Made by a program: the position numbers and the translations under genes
In this document: piece by piece, positions 48,049 to 57,405 of the stretch
Position numbering within the stretch: the stretch's first letter is position 1
Layout of the letters: the number at the start of each line of letters is the position of its first letter
Notes under the pieces: generated by a model
Told to the model about the DNA's origin: nothing
The model's database searches: none
What the model saw: the letters and a program-made list of their open reading frames with translations, nothing else
Assembly: GCF_016919405.1 (NCBI RefSeq)
Contig: NZ_CP070353.1
Coordinates: 2,783,501-2,847,500 of the forward strand
From: Ensifer sp. PDNC004
Lineage (GTDB): Bacteria > Pseudomonadota > Alphaproteobacteria > Rhizobiales > Rhizobiaceae
Reading direction: 5' to 3'
Length of the DNA: 64,000 bases

Positions 48049-48573
48049 ATGCTCGTCCGTCTGCTTACATTGGCCGGTGTGGCCGCGCTTGCGGCGATGC
48101 TGGTGCCTCACTTCGCGACGAGCGTCCTGACACAGGCCGACAGCAACTCGGCCGTCGAAACGACGCCTGCCGCGCCGGCAATGACAGCGAAATACGCCTC
48201 TGGACGCAGCGTCGTGCTCGACGCGGACGGAAGGGGACACTTCTTCGGCACGTTTCGCATCAACGGCCGCACGGAACGCGGGCTGGTCGACACGGGCGCA
48301 AGCGCCATTGCCATCAACATTTCAACCGCGCGCCGGCTCGGCATCTCACCGAGCTCGCTCTCGTTTGCCTCCCGCGTCAGCACCGCCAACGGGGTCATCG
48401 AAGCGGCTCCGACCATGCTAAACCGGATCGAGATTGGCGGTATCGTGGTGCGCGACGTGCAGGCGCTTGTGCTGCCGGACAAGGCGCTTTCCGGCACGCT
48501 GATCGGCATGACGTTCCTCAACCGATTGTCGTCCTTCCGCGTGGAGGACGGCGCCCTGCATCTCGTCAGGTGA
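48049..48573 (+). CDS. Retropepsin-like aspartic protease (clan AA)
   Basis: A 174-residue membrane-anchored protein with one N-terminal helix and a single retropepsin-like domain. The active site is LVDTGASAIAIN (D81), and the second conserved motif is GMTFLNRLSSF near the end. It must dimerise to work, as in retroviral proteases. Substrate unknown. GTG 48040, ATG 48043 and ATG 48049 are in frame; the last has the best spacing from GAGAGG. Its 3' end overlaps the convergent deoA by 8 bp. Confidence 0.86.
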   Translation: MLVRLLTLAGVAALAAMLVPHFATSVLTQADSNSAVETTPAAPAMTAKYASGRSVVLDADGRGHFFGTFRINGRTERGLVDTGASAIAINISTARRLGISPSSLSFASRVSTANGVIEAAPTMLNRIEIGGIVVRDVQALVLPDKALSGTLIGMTFLNRLSSFRVEDGALHLVR

Positions 48574-49876
48574 TCTTGGCAAGGATCGGAGACCTCGTCT
48601 CCGGCTCGACGTCGTCGATCGTGTAGAGTTCCAACAGGCGTCGCCGGGCCGCTTCCGCAGCCCCCTGGTCTGCCGCGTGAACGAAGGCGATCAGATCGCC
48701 CTTCTCGACCCGCGTTCCAAGCGGCTTCAGGGCGTCGAAACCGACGCGATGATCGATCCTGTCGTCCGGATGCGAACGGCCGCCGCCGAGGGCGATCACG
48801 GCCATGCCCAGTTCCCGCGTCTCGCAGGCAGCCAGATAGCCGGATTGCTCGGTCTCGACCGGCAGGATGACCGGCGCACGGCCGAGATAGGCGACCGAGC
48901 GCTCGATGAAATCCGCCGGTCCACCCAGCGCATGGACCATCTTCCCGAAGCGTTCCAGCGCTTCTCCGCTGCCAAGCACCTTGCGCGCCAAGGCTTCGCC
49001 CTGTTCGGCATCGCCGGCAACACCGCCCGCCAGCAGCATTTCGGCGGCAAAGGCGAGCACGACCGTTTCAAGCCGTGTTCCCTTCTTCTCGCCCCGCAGG
49101 AAAGACAGGCAGTTGTCGATCTCCAGCGCATTGCCGGCCGCGTCTGCCAGCGGTTCGTTCATGTCGGTTAGAAGTGCGCAGGTGCGCACGCCGGCGCCGT
49201 TTGCGACATCGACCAGCGAGCGTGCCAGGATCTCGGCCTCGCGCGTATCGCTCATGAAGGAGCCGTTGCCGAGCTTGACGTCGAGCACCAGCGACTGAAG
49301 GCCGGCCGCGAGCTTCTTCGACAGGATCGAGGCCGTGATCAGAGGTACCGAATCGACGGTCGCGGTGACGTCGCGGATCGCATAGAGGCGCTTGTCGGCA
49401 GGCGCGAGATTGGCGGTCTGGCCGATGATGGCGCAACCGATCTCGTCGACCGTGCGGCGGAAAACCGCCGCCGACGGCTGGATATCATAGCCGGGTATGG
49501 ATTCGAGCTTGTCGAGCGTGCCGCCGGTGTGCCCGAGGCCACGCCCTGATATCATCGGCACGGCAAGCCCACAGGCAGCAACGATCGGCGCCAGCATCAG
49601 CGAGACGTTGTCGCCGACACCGCCGGTCGAATGCTTGTCGGCAATCGGGCGTGAAATGCCACTCCAGTCGAGTGTTTCGCCGCTATCGCGCATCGCCAAT
49701 GTCAGCGCGACGGTCTCCTCACGGCTCATGCCGGAGAACCAGATCGCCATAGCGAAGGCGGCGACCTGCCCTTCGGAGATCGAACCATCCGACAGGCCGC
49801 GAATGAAATCCGCGATCTCGGCCGGGGCGAGGTGCTCGCCGTTGCGCTTGCGCCTGATGGTTTCCTGCGGAAGCAT
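48566..49876 (-). CDS. deoA: Thymidine phosphorylase
   Basis: A 436-residue pyrimidine nucleoside phosphorylase that splits thymidine (and deoxyuridine) into base and deoxyribose 1-phosphate. The family signature KHSTGGVGDNVSL and the following SGRGLGHTGGTLDKLES are intact. The start at 49876 is 2 bp after the punA stop. It is the last gene of the importer-cdd-punA-deoA operon. Confidence 0.96.
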   Translation of the reverse strand: MLPQETIRRKRNGEHLAPAEIADFIRGLSDGSISEGQVAAFAMAIWFSGMSREETVALTLAMRDSGETLDWSGISRPIADKHSTGGVGDNVSLMLAPIVAACGLAVPMISGRGLGHTGGTLDKLESIPGYDIQPSAAVFRRTVDEIGCAIIGQTANLAPADKRLYAIRDVTATVDSVPLITASILSKKLAAGLQSLVLDVKLGNGSFMSDTREAEILARSLVDVANGAGVRTCALLTDMNEPLADAAGNALEIDNCLSFLRGEKKGTRLETVVLAFAAEMLLAGGVAGDAEQGEALARKVLGSGEALERFGKMVHALGGPADFIERSVAYLGRAPVILPVETEQSGYLAACETRELGMAVIALGGGRSHPDDRIDHRVGFDALKPLGTRVEKGDLIAFVHAADQGAAEAARRRLLELYTIDDVEPETRSPILAKIT

Positions 49877-49878
49877 CG

Positions 49879-50685
49879 TCACCCGCGCACCGCGTCGGCC
49901 GCGATCATGTCCGCGAGGATTGCGGCCAGCCGCTTGCCCCCGACCGGCGCCATGTCCTTGGTCTCGTGATGGCTGATCTCGCCACCGGTCATGCCTGCAC
50001 CGAAATTGGTGATCACAGAGGCGGCAACGACGCGGAGGCCGAAGAAGCGTGCGAGGATGACTTCCGGAACCGTGGACATGCCGACGGCATCGGCGCCGAG
50101 GATGCGCGCCATACGGATCTCCGCCGGCGTTTCGAAGCTCGGGCCGGAAAACCACATATAGACGCCGGCGAGAAGCGGAATGCCGAGGCGTTCGGCGCTG
50201 TCCTGCATTCGCCCCGCAAGCTCGGCATCATAGGCATTGGTCATGCCGACGAAGCGATCGTCGCTTTCGACGCCGATCAACGGGTTGAAGCCCGAATAGT
50301 TGATGTGATCGGAGATCCGCATCACCGATCCCGGCGGCAGATCCTCGCGCAGCGATCCGGCGGAATTGGTCAGCACGAGGCATTCGATGCCGAGCGCCTT
50401 CAGGGTCTCCAGTGGGCCGCGCATCGCATTGGCGTCGCCCTGTTCGTAGTAGTGAACCCGGCCGGAGAGCATGACAACGGGCACGCCCGAGAGCGTTCCG
50501 GCCACGAGCTCGCCGGCATGACCGGAGACGCTGCTGACCGGGAAGCCGGGGATTTCGGCGTAGGAGAGGCGCAACGTCTCGTCCAAAGCCTCGACCAGCG
50601 AACCGAGGCCGGAGCCGAGCACGATGCCATAGCGCGGAGAAAGGTCGCCGAGCCGGGCCTTCAACAGTTCAGCGGCCGCGGTCAT
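49879..50685 (-). CDS. punA: Purine-nucleoside phosphorylase
   Basis: A 268-residue trimeric-type purine-nucleoside phosphorylase that splits inosine and guanosine. GSGLGSLVEAL, VSGHAGELV, the HYYEQGDANAM segment and MSTVPEVILAR match the family, with the base-binding Asn in VITNFGAG. It overlaps cdd by 4 bases. Confidence 0.94.
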   Translation of the reverse strand: MTAAAELLKARLGDLSPRYGIVLGSGLGSLVEALDETLRLSYAEIPGFPVSSVSGHAGELVAGTLSGVPVVMLSGRVHYYEQGDANAMRGPLETLKALGIECLVLTNSAGSLREDLPPGSVMRISDHINYSGFNPLIGVESDDRFVGMTNAYDAELAGRMQDSAERLGIPLLAGVYMWFSGPSFETPAEIRMARILGADAVGMSTVPEVILARFFGLRVVAASVITNFGAGMTGGEISHHETKDMAPVGGKRLAAILADMIAADAVRG

Positions 50686-51074
50686 CCCAGGATCTCGGTC
50701 TCGAAGCTGTGCGGAAGGAGATCGGATAGCGCCAAGGTCTTCTTCACCCCGGTCTCGTCACAGAGGAAGATGCGTGTGCTAGCACCGGAAAATTCCGCCA
50801 GCCGCTGACGGCAGCCACCGCAAGGCGGGCAGAGCGCCAGCTTCTCGGCGATCACGGCCACTTCCAGGATCTTGCGCTGGCCGGCCATGACCATATGGCT
50901 GATCGCAGTGGTCTCGGCACACCATCCCTCGGGGAACGACAGGTTCTCGATGTTGGCGCCGGTGTAGATCTTGCCGTCTTCGGCGCGGATCGCCGCGCCG
51001 ACCGGAAATTTCGAGTAGGGCGCATGCGCCTTGGCCATTGCGTCGCGCGCGGCTTCGAACAGTTCCTTTTCCAT
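50682..51074 (-). CDS. cdd: Cytidine deaminase
   Basis: A 130-residue homotetrameric cytidine deaminase giving uridine. The zinc site is CAETTAI with the catalytic Glu, plus PCGGCRQ for the other two Cys. It starts 4 bp after the first permease stop. Confidence 0.95.
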   Translation of the reverse strand: MEKELFEAARDAMAKAHAPYSKFPVGAAIRAEDGKIYTGANIENLSFPEGWCAETTAISHMVMAGQRKILEVAVIAEKLALCPPCGGCRQRLAEFSGASTRIFLCDETGVKKTLALSDLLPHSFETEILG

Positions 51075-51078
51075 GGTT

Positions 51079-52050
51079 CTAGCGCTCCTTCACATAGGGG
51101 ACGCCGCCGGCCTTCGGCGGAATGGCCTTGCCGATGAAGCCGGCAAGCAGGATCACGGTGAGGATGTAGGGCAGCGCCTGCATCAGCTGCACCGGCACCT
51201 GGCCGATCAGCGGCAGCGGATTGCCCTGCAGGCGGATGGCGAGCGCATCGAGGAAGCCGAAGAGCAGGCAGGCAAGCATGATGTTGAACGGCCGCCACTT
51301 GGCGAAGATCAGCGCTGCCAGCGCGATATAGCCCTTGCCGGCGGTCATGCCCTTGACGAAGCCGGCGGTCATCGCCAGCGACAGATAGGCGCCGGCAAAG
51401 CCGCAGAGAATGCCGCAGCAGATGACGGCGCGATAGCGCATCCAGATCACCGAGATGCCGGCGGTGTCGACCGCGCCCGGGTTCTCGCCGACCGCGCGCA
51501 GGCGCAGGCCGAAACGGGTGCGGTAGAGGATCCACCAGCTGATCGGCACCATGGCGAAGGCGACATAGGTCAGGATGAAATGCCCGGAAAGCAGGTCCGA
51601 ATAGATCGGGCCGAGGATCGGGATTTCCCGGATGCTGTCGGCATAGGGGAAGGTGATCGTCTGGAAGCGCGCGCCTTCGCCGAGCGCCGGCGTGCGGCCA
51701 CCCTGGCGGAACCAGGCCTCACCGAGAATGACGGTCGAGCCGGCGACGATGAAGTTGATGGCGACGCCAGAGACGATCTGGTTGCCGCGCTGGGTGATCG
51801 AGGCATAACCGTGCACCAGCGACAGCGCGATCGAGATCAGGATGGCGGCGAGCAGCCCCATCCAGACGGATTGGGTGACGGCAGCAACAGCGCCGGCGGC
51901 AAAGGCGGCCCCAAGCATCTTGCCTTCAAGGCCGATGTCGAAGATGCCGGCGCGCTCGGTAAAGAGCCCTGCCAGCGCTGCGAAGATCAGCGGGACGGAT
52001 ACGCGGATGGTGGACTCGAGGAGCACCACGATGACGTGGAAGAAATCCAT
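51079..52050 (-). CDS. Nucleoside-type ABC importer permease 2
   Basis: A 323-residue permease of the BranchedAA/CUT2-like class, with about nine membrane segments. GLEGKMLGAAFAAG near the N-terminus is a hallmark of permeases serving BMP-family (purine nucleoside) importers. It starts 4 bp after the stop of the other permease and precedes cdd by 4 bp. Confidence 0.9.
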   Translation of the reverse strand: MDFFHVIVVLLESTIRVSVPLIFAALAGLFTERAGIFDIGLEGKMLGAAFAAGAVAAVTQSVWMGLLAAILISIALSLVHGYASITQRGNQIVSGVAINFIVAGSTVILGEAWFRQGGRTPALGEGARFQTITFPYADSIREIPILGPIYSDLLSGHFILTYVAFAMVPISWWILYRTRFGLRLRAVGENPGAVDTAGISVIWMRYRAVICCGILCGFAGAYLSLAMTAGFVKGMTAGKGYIALAALIFAKWRPFNIMLACLLFGFLDALAIRLQGNPLPLIGQVPVQLMQALPYILTVILLAGFIGKAIPPKAGGVPYVKER

Positions 52051-52054
52051 GGCT

Positions 52055-53188
52055 TCAAGCTCCCTTGGTCTGTGCCACGACGGCCGCACGGCGGCTCTGC
52101 ATCGCAAACAGCCGGGCAATTGCCGGCCTGAACATGTTTTCGAGTGCACCGGCAAAGAGAATGACGAGGCCCTGGATGATGACGATCATGTCGCGCGAGA
52201 TCGACGGCATTTCGAAGGAGATCTCGGCCCCGCCCTGGTAGAGCATGCCGAAGAGAATGGCCGCCGGGATGATGCCGGCCGGATGCGAGCGGCCCATCAG
52301 CGCCACGGCGATGCCGACGAAGCCTGCGCCCTGCACGAAGTCGAGCTGCATGCGCCCCTGTTCGCCCATGATCGGATTGAGCGCCATCATGCCGGCAAGC
52401 GCACCTGAGATCATCATGGTGATGACGGTAATGCGGCTCTCGCTCATGCCGGCGTAACGTGCGGCCGAAGGGCTGTGGCCCATGGTGCGCATCTCATAGC
52501 CGAGCTTGGTACGCCAGATCAAAAGCCAGACGCAGAAGGCGGCGACCAGCGCCAGCAGGAACGAGACGTTGAACGGCGCCGTGCCGATATCGAGGCCAAA
52601 GATCGCGAGCAGCCAATCGAGCTTGGGCAGTTGCCCCCCTTCGGCGAAGGTGCGCGTCTGCGGCGACATGGAGCCAAGCGGCTTCAGCACGCGCGTGAGC
52701 AGGTAGACCATCAGGCTCGAGGCGATGAAGTTGAACATGATCGTCGTGATGACGATGTGGCTGCCGCGCTTGGCCTGCAGCCAGCCCGGCAGGAAGGCCC
52801 AGGCGGCGCCGAAGAAGGCCGATCCGAGGATCGCCAGCGGGAAGACGACGAACCACGGCATCGTCTGGTCGAGCCAGAGGCAGGCGAGCGCCACGCCGAT
52901 GCCGCCGACATAGGCCTGGCCTTCGCCGCCGATGTTGAAGAGGCCGGCATGGAAAGCGACCGCGACGGCAAGACCGGTGAAGATGAAGGTGGTGGCGTAG
53001 TACAGCGTGAAGCCGAGATATTCGCCGCGGCCGAAGGCGCCGTTGATCAGGTGATAGGCCGCCTCCAGCGGGTTTTCACCGACGAGCAGCACGACGAGAC
53101 CGGCGACGAGGAAGGCAACGGCGAGGTTGACCAGCGGGACGAGGCCGTATTCGACCCAGCCCGGAAGCTTAGCATAGGGGGTGCTCAT
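52055..53188 (-). CDS. Nucleoside-type ABC importer permease 1
   Basis: A 377-residue permease of the same class, with about ten membrane segments. FNIGGEGQAYVGGIG marks the BMP-importer permease family. Its start overlaps the stop of the ATP-binding gene by 4 bases. Confidence 0.9.
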   Translation of the reverse strand: MSTPYAKLPGWVEYGLVPLVNLAVAFLVAGLVVLLVGENPLEAAYHLINGAFGRGEYLGFTLYYATTFIFTGLAVAVAFHAGLFNIGGEGQAYVGGIGVALACLWLDQTMPWFVVFPLAILGSAFFGAAWAFLPGWLQAKRGSHIVITTIMFNFIASSLMVYLLTRVLKPLGSMSPQTRTFAEGGQLPKLDWLLAIFGLDIGTAPFNVSFLLALVAAFCVWLLIWRTKLGYEMRTMGHSPSAARYAGMSESRITVITMMISGALAGMMALNPIMGEQGRMQLDFVQGAGFVGIAVALMGRSHPAGIIPAAILFGMLYQGGAEISFEMPSISRDMIVIIQGLVILFAGALENMFRPAIARLFAMQSRRAAVVAQTKGA

Positions 53189-54720
53189 TCTGCGGCCTCC
53201 TTGCGGCCTTCAACGCCGGCCATCAGCAGGCCGAGTTCGCCCTCGGTCGCATCCGGATCGCGCTCGCCGACGACACGGCCGGCAAACATGACGAGAATAC
53301 GGTCCGACAGGGCGCGGATTTCATCGAGTTCGACGGAGACCAAAAGGACAGCCATGCCCTGGTCGCGCATCTCGATGATCCGTCGATGGATGAATTCGAT
53401 GGCACCGACATCGACGCCGCGCGTCGGCTGGCCGATGATCAGCACATCGGGCCCGCGCTCCATTTCGCGCGCCAGCACGATCTTCTGCTGGTTGCCGCCG
53501 GAGAAGTTAGCGGTCTTCAACCGCGGGTTCGGCGGGCGGATGTCGTATTCGGCAATGCGCTGCTCGGCGTCCTTGCGGATCGCATCGACGTTCAGGAAGA
53601 CGCCGTTGAGGTAACGCTTGTCGTGATGGTAGCCGAGGATCGCGTTTTCGCATTCCTCGAACTTCAGGACGAGGCCGACGTGATGGCGGTCTTCCGGCAC
53701 GTGGGCGAGACCACGGTTGCGCAGTTCGGAAGGGTCGGCGCGGCCGGTAACATCGATCGGCTTGCCGTTCAGAAGCACGGAGCCCGATACGGCCCGGCGG
53801 ATACCGGAGATCGCTTCGAGCAGTTCGGACTGGCCGTTGCCGGCAACGCCGGCGATGCCGACGATCTCGCCCGCCCTCAGGTCGAAGGAGACGTTGTCGA
53901 CCATGGTGACGCCGCGGCCGTCCTTGACCGTCAGCCCCTCGACGGCGAGCTTCACCTCGCCGGGCTTGGCTTCGCCCTTTTCGACACGCAGAAGCACGCG
54001 ACGGCCGACCATGAGTTCAGCGAGTTCTTCCACCGAGGTCTCGGAAGTCGTGCGCGTCGCGACCATCTCGCCGCGGCGCATGACCGACACCTCGTCGGTG
54101 ATCGCCATGATCTCGCGCAGCTTGTGGGTGATGAGGATGACGGTCTTGCCCTGGTTCTTCAGCTGTTCGAGCACCCGGAAGAGGTGGTCGGCCTCGGCCG
54201 GCGTCAAGACGCCGGTCGGCTCGTCTAGGATAAGGATGTCGGCCCGGCGATAAAGCGCCTTCAGGATCTCGACGCGCTGCTGCAGACCAACGGGCAGTTC
54301 TTCGATGATGGCATCCGGATCGACTTCCAGCGCGTATTCGCGCTCCAGCCGCTTCAATTCCACGCGCGCCTTGGCGATACCCTTGTTAAGGATCTGGCTG
54401 TCCTCGGCGCCGAGCATGATGTTTTCCAGCACCGTGAAATTCTCGACCAGCATGAAGTGCTGGTGGACCATGCCGATGCCGGCGGCGATCGCCGCATTCG
54501 GGTCGCGGATAGCGACCGGCTTGTCATCTACGAGGATTTCACCGCTATCCGCCTGATAGAAGCCGTAGAGGATCGACATCAGGGTCGATTTTCCCGCACC
54601 GTTCTCGCCAATGATGCCGTGGATCGTCCCTTTGCGGACTTTTAGATTGATGTTCTTGTTGGCGTGGACCGGACCGAAACTCTTGTCGATCCCACGCAGT
54701 TCGATGGCAATATTGTCCAT
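53185..54720 (-). CDS. Nucleoside-type ABC importer ATP-binding protein
   Basis: A 511-residue protein with two ATPase halves. The first has a normal Walker A (GENGAGKST) and DEPTGVLTP; the second is degenerate (GVAGNGQSE in place of GKST), with SGGNQQK and GQPTRGVDVGA. This asymmetry is normal for CUT2 and BMP importers. It heads the operon with two permeases, cdd, punA and deoA. No BMP-type binding lipoprotein gene is adjacent. Confidence 0.92.
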   Translation of the reverse strand: MDNIAIELRGIDKSFGPVHANKNINLKVRKGTIHGIIGENGAGKSTLMSILYGFYQADSGEILVDDKPVAIRDPNAAIAAGIGMVHQHFMLVENFTVLENIMLGAEDSQILNKGIAKARVELKRLEREYALEVDPDAIIEELPVGLQQRVEILKALYRRADILILDEPTGVLTPAEADHLFRVLEQLKNQGKTVILITHKLREIMAITDEVSVMRRGEMVATRTTSETSVEELAELMVGRRVLLRVEKGEAKPGEVKLAVEGLTVKDGRGVTMVDNVSFDLRAGEIVGIAGVAGNGQSELLEAISGIRRAVSGSVLLNGKPIDVTGRADPSELRNRGLAHVPEDRHHVGLVLKFEECENAILGYHHDKRYLNGVFLNVDAIRKDAEQRIAEYDIRPPNPRLKTANFSGGNQQKIVLAREMERGPDVLIIGQPTRGVDVGAIEFIHRRIIEMRDQGMAVLLVSVELDEIRALSDRILVMFAGRVVGERDPDATEGELGLLMAGVEGRKEAAE

Positions 54721-54911
54721 ATTGGCCTTGCGATCCCCAAACTGGCCCGCTTCGGCATTCTTCCCAGAAACCGTGCCGGCGATTTTTTTACCATTTGGTC
54801 TAAGTTTATCATCGATTTTTCGGGGCGAAAGCCCTCAACCGCGATCTCCTTATACTCTCATCAGATCGCTGGTGAGAGTCCAGCGTGAATATACACAGGC
54901 ACTTGGACGCG

Positions 54912-54940
54912 AAAAACCGGCGACAACGGGTGCCGCCGGT
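54912..54940 (-). terminator. Rho-independent terminator after the P-type ATPase
   Basis: Read on the minus strand, ACCGGCG (54940-54934) pairs with CGCCGGT (54922-54916) and TTTT follows. It lies 28 bp beyond the stop of the ATPase gene. The rest of the 247-bp gap up to 54720 is AT-rich promoter-like sequence for the importer operon, with no clear site recognised. Confidence 0.75.
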
Positions 54941-54967
54941 CCTTCGTCTTGGGAGTTATGGTGGTTC

Positions 54968-57310
54968 TCAGGCGGCTCGCACGGGCCGAAGCAACCTGAG
55001 GGCATTCATCGTGACGAGAACGGTTGCGCCGGTGTCGGCGAGGATCGCCGGCCAAAGGCCGGTGACGCCGATGATCGTCGTCACCAGGAAGACGGCCTTC
55101 AGGCCAAGCGCAATCGTGATGTTCTGTACGATGTTGCGCATCGTCGAGCGGGAGAGCCGTATCATCGCCGCAACGTCGCCCACGCGGCCGTGCAAGACCG
55201 CCGCGTCCGCCGTTTCCAGCGCCACATCGGTGCCACCGCCCATGGCGATACCGATATCGGCCGCGGCCAGTGCTGGCGCGTCGTTGATGCCGTCGCCGAT
55301 CTTGGCGACGTTGAAGCCCTCCGCCTTCAATTCGCGCACGATGCGTTGCTTGTCCTCGGGCAGCAGTTCAGCGCGGACCTCCATGCCGAACTGGCGGCCG
55401 ATCGCTTCGGCCGTGCGGCGGTTGTCGCCGGTCAGCATGACGACGCGCAGGCCGGCATCGGTGAGCGCCTTCACGCCCGCGGCCGCATCCGGCCGGGGCT
55501 CGTCGCGCATGGCGATGGCGCCGGCAATTACGCCACCGGCCACCAGCACCGAAACGGTCTTGCCTTCATCGTTGAGAGCGGCGACGCGCGCTTTTTCGTC
55601 GGGCGTCATCGGCGTGCGCTCGGCGGCGGCCTTCGGCGAACCGAAGAAGAGTGCTGCGCCTTCGACGGTGCCTTCCAACCCCTTGCCGCCGACCGCATTG
55701 ACGGTGGCGATAGTGGGGATCGCAACGCCATCGGCCGTGCTGCGTTCCAGGATGGCCCGGGCGAGCGGGTGGCTTGATCCCTGCTCCAGCGCTGCTGCAA
55801 GGCGCAGGACGTCGGCCTCCGAACGGCCGAAGCCGACGATATCCGTCACCTTCGGTTTGCCTTCGGTCAGCGTTCCGGTCTTGTCGAAAGCGGCGGCCGT
55901 GACCTTGCCGACATTCTCAAGCACGGCGCCACCCTTCATCAGCAAGCCGCGACGGGCGCCGGCCGAAAGGCTGGCGGCGATCGCTGCCGGCGTCGAGATG
56001 ACCAGCGCGCAGGGGCAACCGATCAAGAGGATGGCAAGCCCCTTGTAGATCCACTCATCCCAGGAGCCGCCCCAGAGAAGCGGCGGCAGCACGGCAACAA
56101 GCGCCGCCACGACAACGACACCCGGCGTGTAGTAACGCGAGAAGCGATCAATGAAGCGCTCGGTCGGCGCCTTGCTTTCCTGGGCTTCCTCCACCATGCG
56201 GACGATGCGCGCGATGGTGTTGTCGGCAGCGGCGGCCGTGACCCGCACGCGGAGTGCGCCGGAACCATTGACGGTGCCGGCAACGACAGTGTCGTCGACT
56301 TCCTTGCGCACGGGCGTGCTTTCGCCGGTCACCGGCGCTTCGTCGACGGCGCTTTCGCCGGAGAGAATGACGCCATCGGCCGGAATGCGGTCGCCGGGGC
56401 GAACGAGAATGACGGCGGCGACGCTCAACGTCTCGGCGGGAACCTCATCCAGCCGCCCGTCGCGCTCGACGAAGGCGGACTTCGGAACGAGGGCCGTCAG
56501 CGACTGGATGCTGGCGCGCGCCTTGCCGGCGGCCACGCCTTCCAGCAGTTCACCGACCAGGAAGAGCAGGACGACCATCGCCGCCTCCTCGGTCGCACCG
56601 ATGAAGACCGCGCCGATCGCAGCGATCGTCATCAACATCTCGATCGAAAACGGCGTGCCCATGGTTGCGGCGACAAAGGCGCGCCGCGCGATCGGCAACA
56701 GACCGACGAGCATGGCCAGCGTAAAGATCCAGGGCTCGGTCACCGGGATCGTCTTGCCGACCGCATAGGCAGCAATCAGCGCCAGGCCGCTGGCGATCGT
56801 CAGCTTGCCCTTGCCCGACTTCCACCAGGGACCGCTCGTCGGGCCGTGGTCATGACCATGAAGCCCCATCGCGACTGCGGCTGCCTCGCCCTTCTGGCTG
56901 GCGTTGCCTTCGTGATGATGGGCGTGCTCATCGTGTCGATGATCATGGTCATGGGCATGATTATGCTTGTGACCGTGATCATGATCATGACTGTGGCCGC
57001 CGTGGTCATGGGCATGATCGTGCTCATGATTGTGATCGTGCCCGGAGCAGACATGGGCCGTCTTCCGCTCCTGCGCCTGGCCTGCCTGGATCGGATGCAA
57101 ACGATAGCCGAGCTTTCCGACCCTGCTCACGATCGATGTCGAAAGATCGTTCTCGTCGGCAAACTTGACCGACATGGTGCCCGCCGACACAGAGACCGAT
57201 ACGTCCTCGACGCCCGAAAGCCGACGCACCGCCGTATCGATCTTGGACGCGCAGGACGCGCAATCCATGCCTTCGACGCGATAACGGGCTTCCCGAATAG
57301 TGCTCGCCAT
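54968..57310 (-). CDS. Heavy-metal P1B-type ATPase, Zn/Cd/Pb type
   Basis: A 780-residue metal-exporting ATPase. One HMA domain with GMDCASC (14-20) is followed by a His-rich linker: residues 91-133 hold 22 His, with HGHDHG again at 151. Eight membrane helices follow, with the CPC metal site (C432-P-C434) and the phosphorylation motif D476-KTGT. The single HMA with CPC and a long His loop suits zinc/cadmium efflux (ZntA type) better than copper, but specificity is inferred. A MerR-type promoter lies directly upstream. Confidence 0.93.
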   Translation of the reverse strand: MASTIREARYRVEGMDCASCASKIDTAVRRLSGVEDVSVSVSAGTMSVKFADENDLSTSIVSRVGKLGYRLHPIQAGQAQERKTAHVCSGHDHNHEHDHAHDHGGHSHDHDHGHKHNHAHDHDHRHDEHAHHHEGNASQKGEAAAVAMGLHGHDHGPTSGPWWKSGKGKLTIASGLALIAAYAVGKTIPVTEPWIFTLAMLVGLLPIARRAFVAATMGTPFSIEMLMTIAAIGAVFIGATEEAAMVVLLFLVGELLEGVAAGKARASIQSLTALVPKSAFVERDGRLDEVPAETLSVAAVILVRPGDRIPADGVILSGESAVDEAPVTGESTPVRKEVDDTVVAGTVNGSGALRVRVTAAAADNTIARIVRMVEEAQESKAPTERFIDRFSRYYTPGVVVVAALVAVLPPLLWGGSWDEWIYKGLAILLIGCPCALVISTPAAIAASLSAGARRGLLMKGGAVLENVGKVTAAAFDKTGTLTEGKPKVTDIVGFGRSEADVLRLAAALEQGSSHPLARAILERSTADGVAIPTIATVNAVGGKGLEGTVEGAALFFGSPKAAAERTPMTPDEKARVAALNDEGKTVSVLVAGGVIAGAIAMRDEPRPDAAAGVKALTDAGLRVVMLTGDNRRTAEAIGRQFGMEVRAELLPEDKQRIVRELKAEGFNVAKIGDGINDAPALAAADIGIAMGGGTDVALETADAAVLHGRVGDVAAMIRLSRSTMRNIVQNITIALGLKAVFLVTTIIGVTGLWPAILADTGATVLVTMNALRLLRPVRAA

Positions 57311-57337
57311 AACCTGCTCCTTGCAAATTCTGAAGCA

Positions 57338-57368
57338 AGGCTACGACCTATAGCAACTAGAGCTACAA
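57338..57368 (-). promoter_or_regulatory. MerR-type promoter with dyad operator for the metal ATPase
   Basis: On the minus strand a -35 like TTGTAG (57368-57363) is 19 bp from a -10 like TAGCCT (57343-57338). The long spacer holds an imperfect dyad, ACCTATAG-CAA-CTAGAGCT on the plus strand (57346-57364), 6 of 8 pairs matching. A 19-bp spacer with such a dyad is the hallmark of promoters activated by MerR-family metal sensors (ZntR, CadR, CueR). No merR gene is in the window. Confidence 0.6.
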
Positions 57369-57405
57369 GGCCAAATTGCTGCGTGATTGCAGATTTTTTG
57401 GCGAA

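Noticed and set aside
53185..54720. ABC ATPase as defective because the second Walker A lacks Lys
   Set aside because: A degenerate second half is standard for this importer class.
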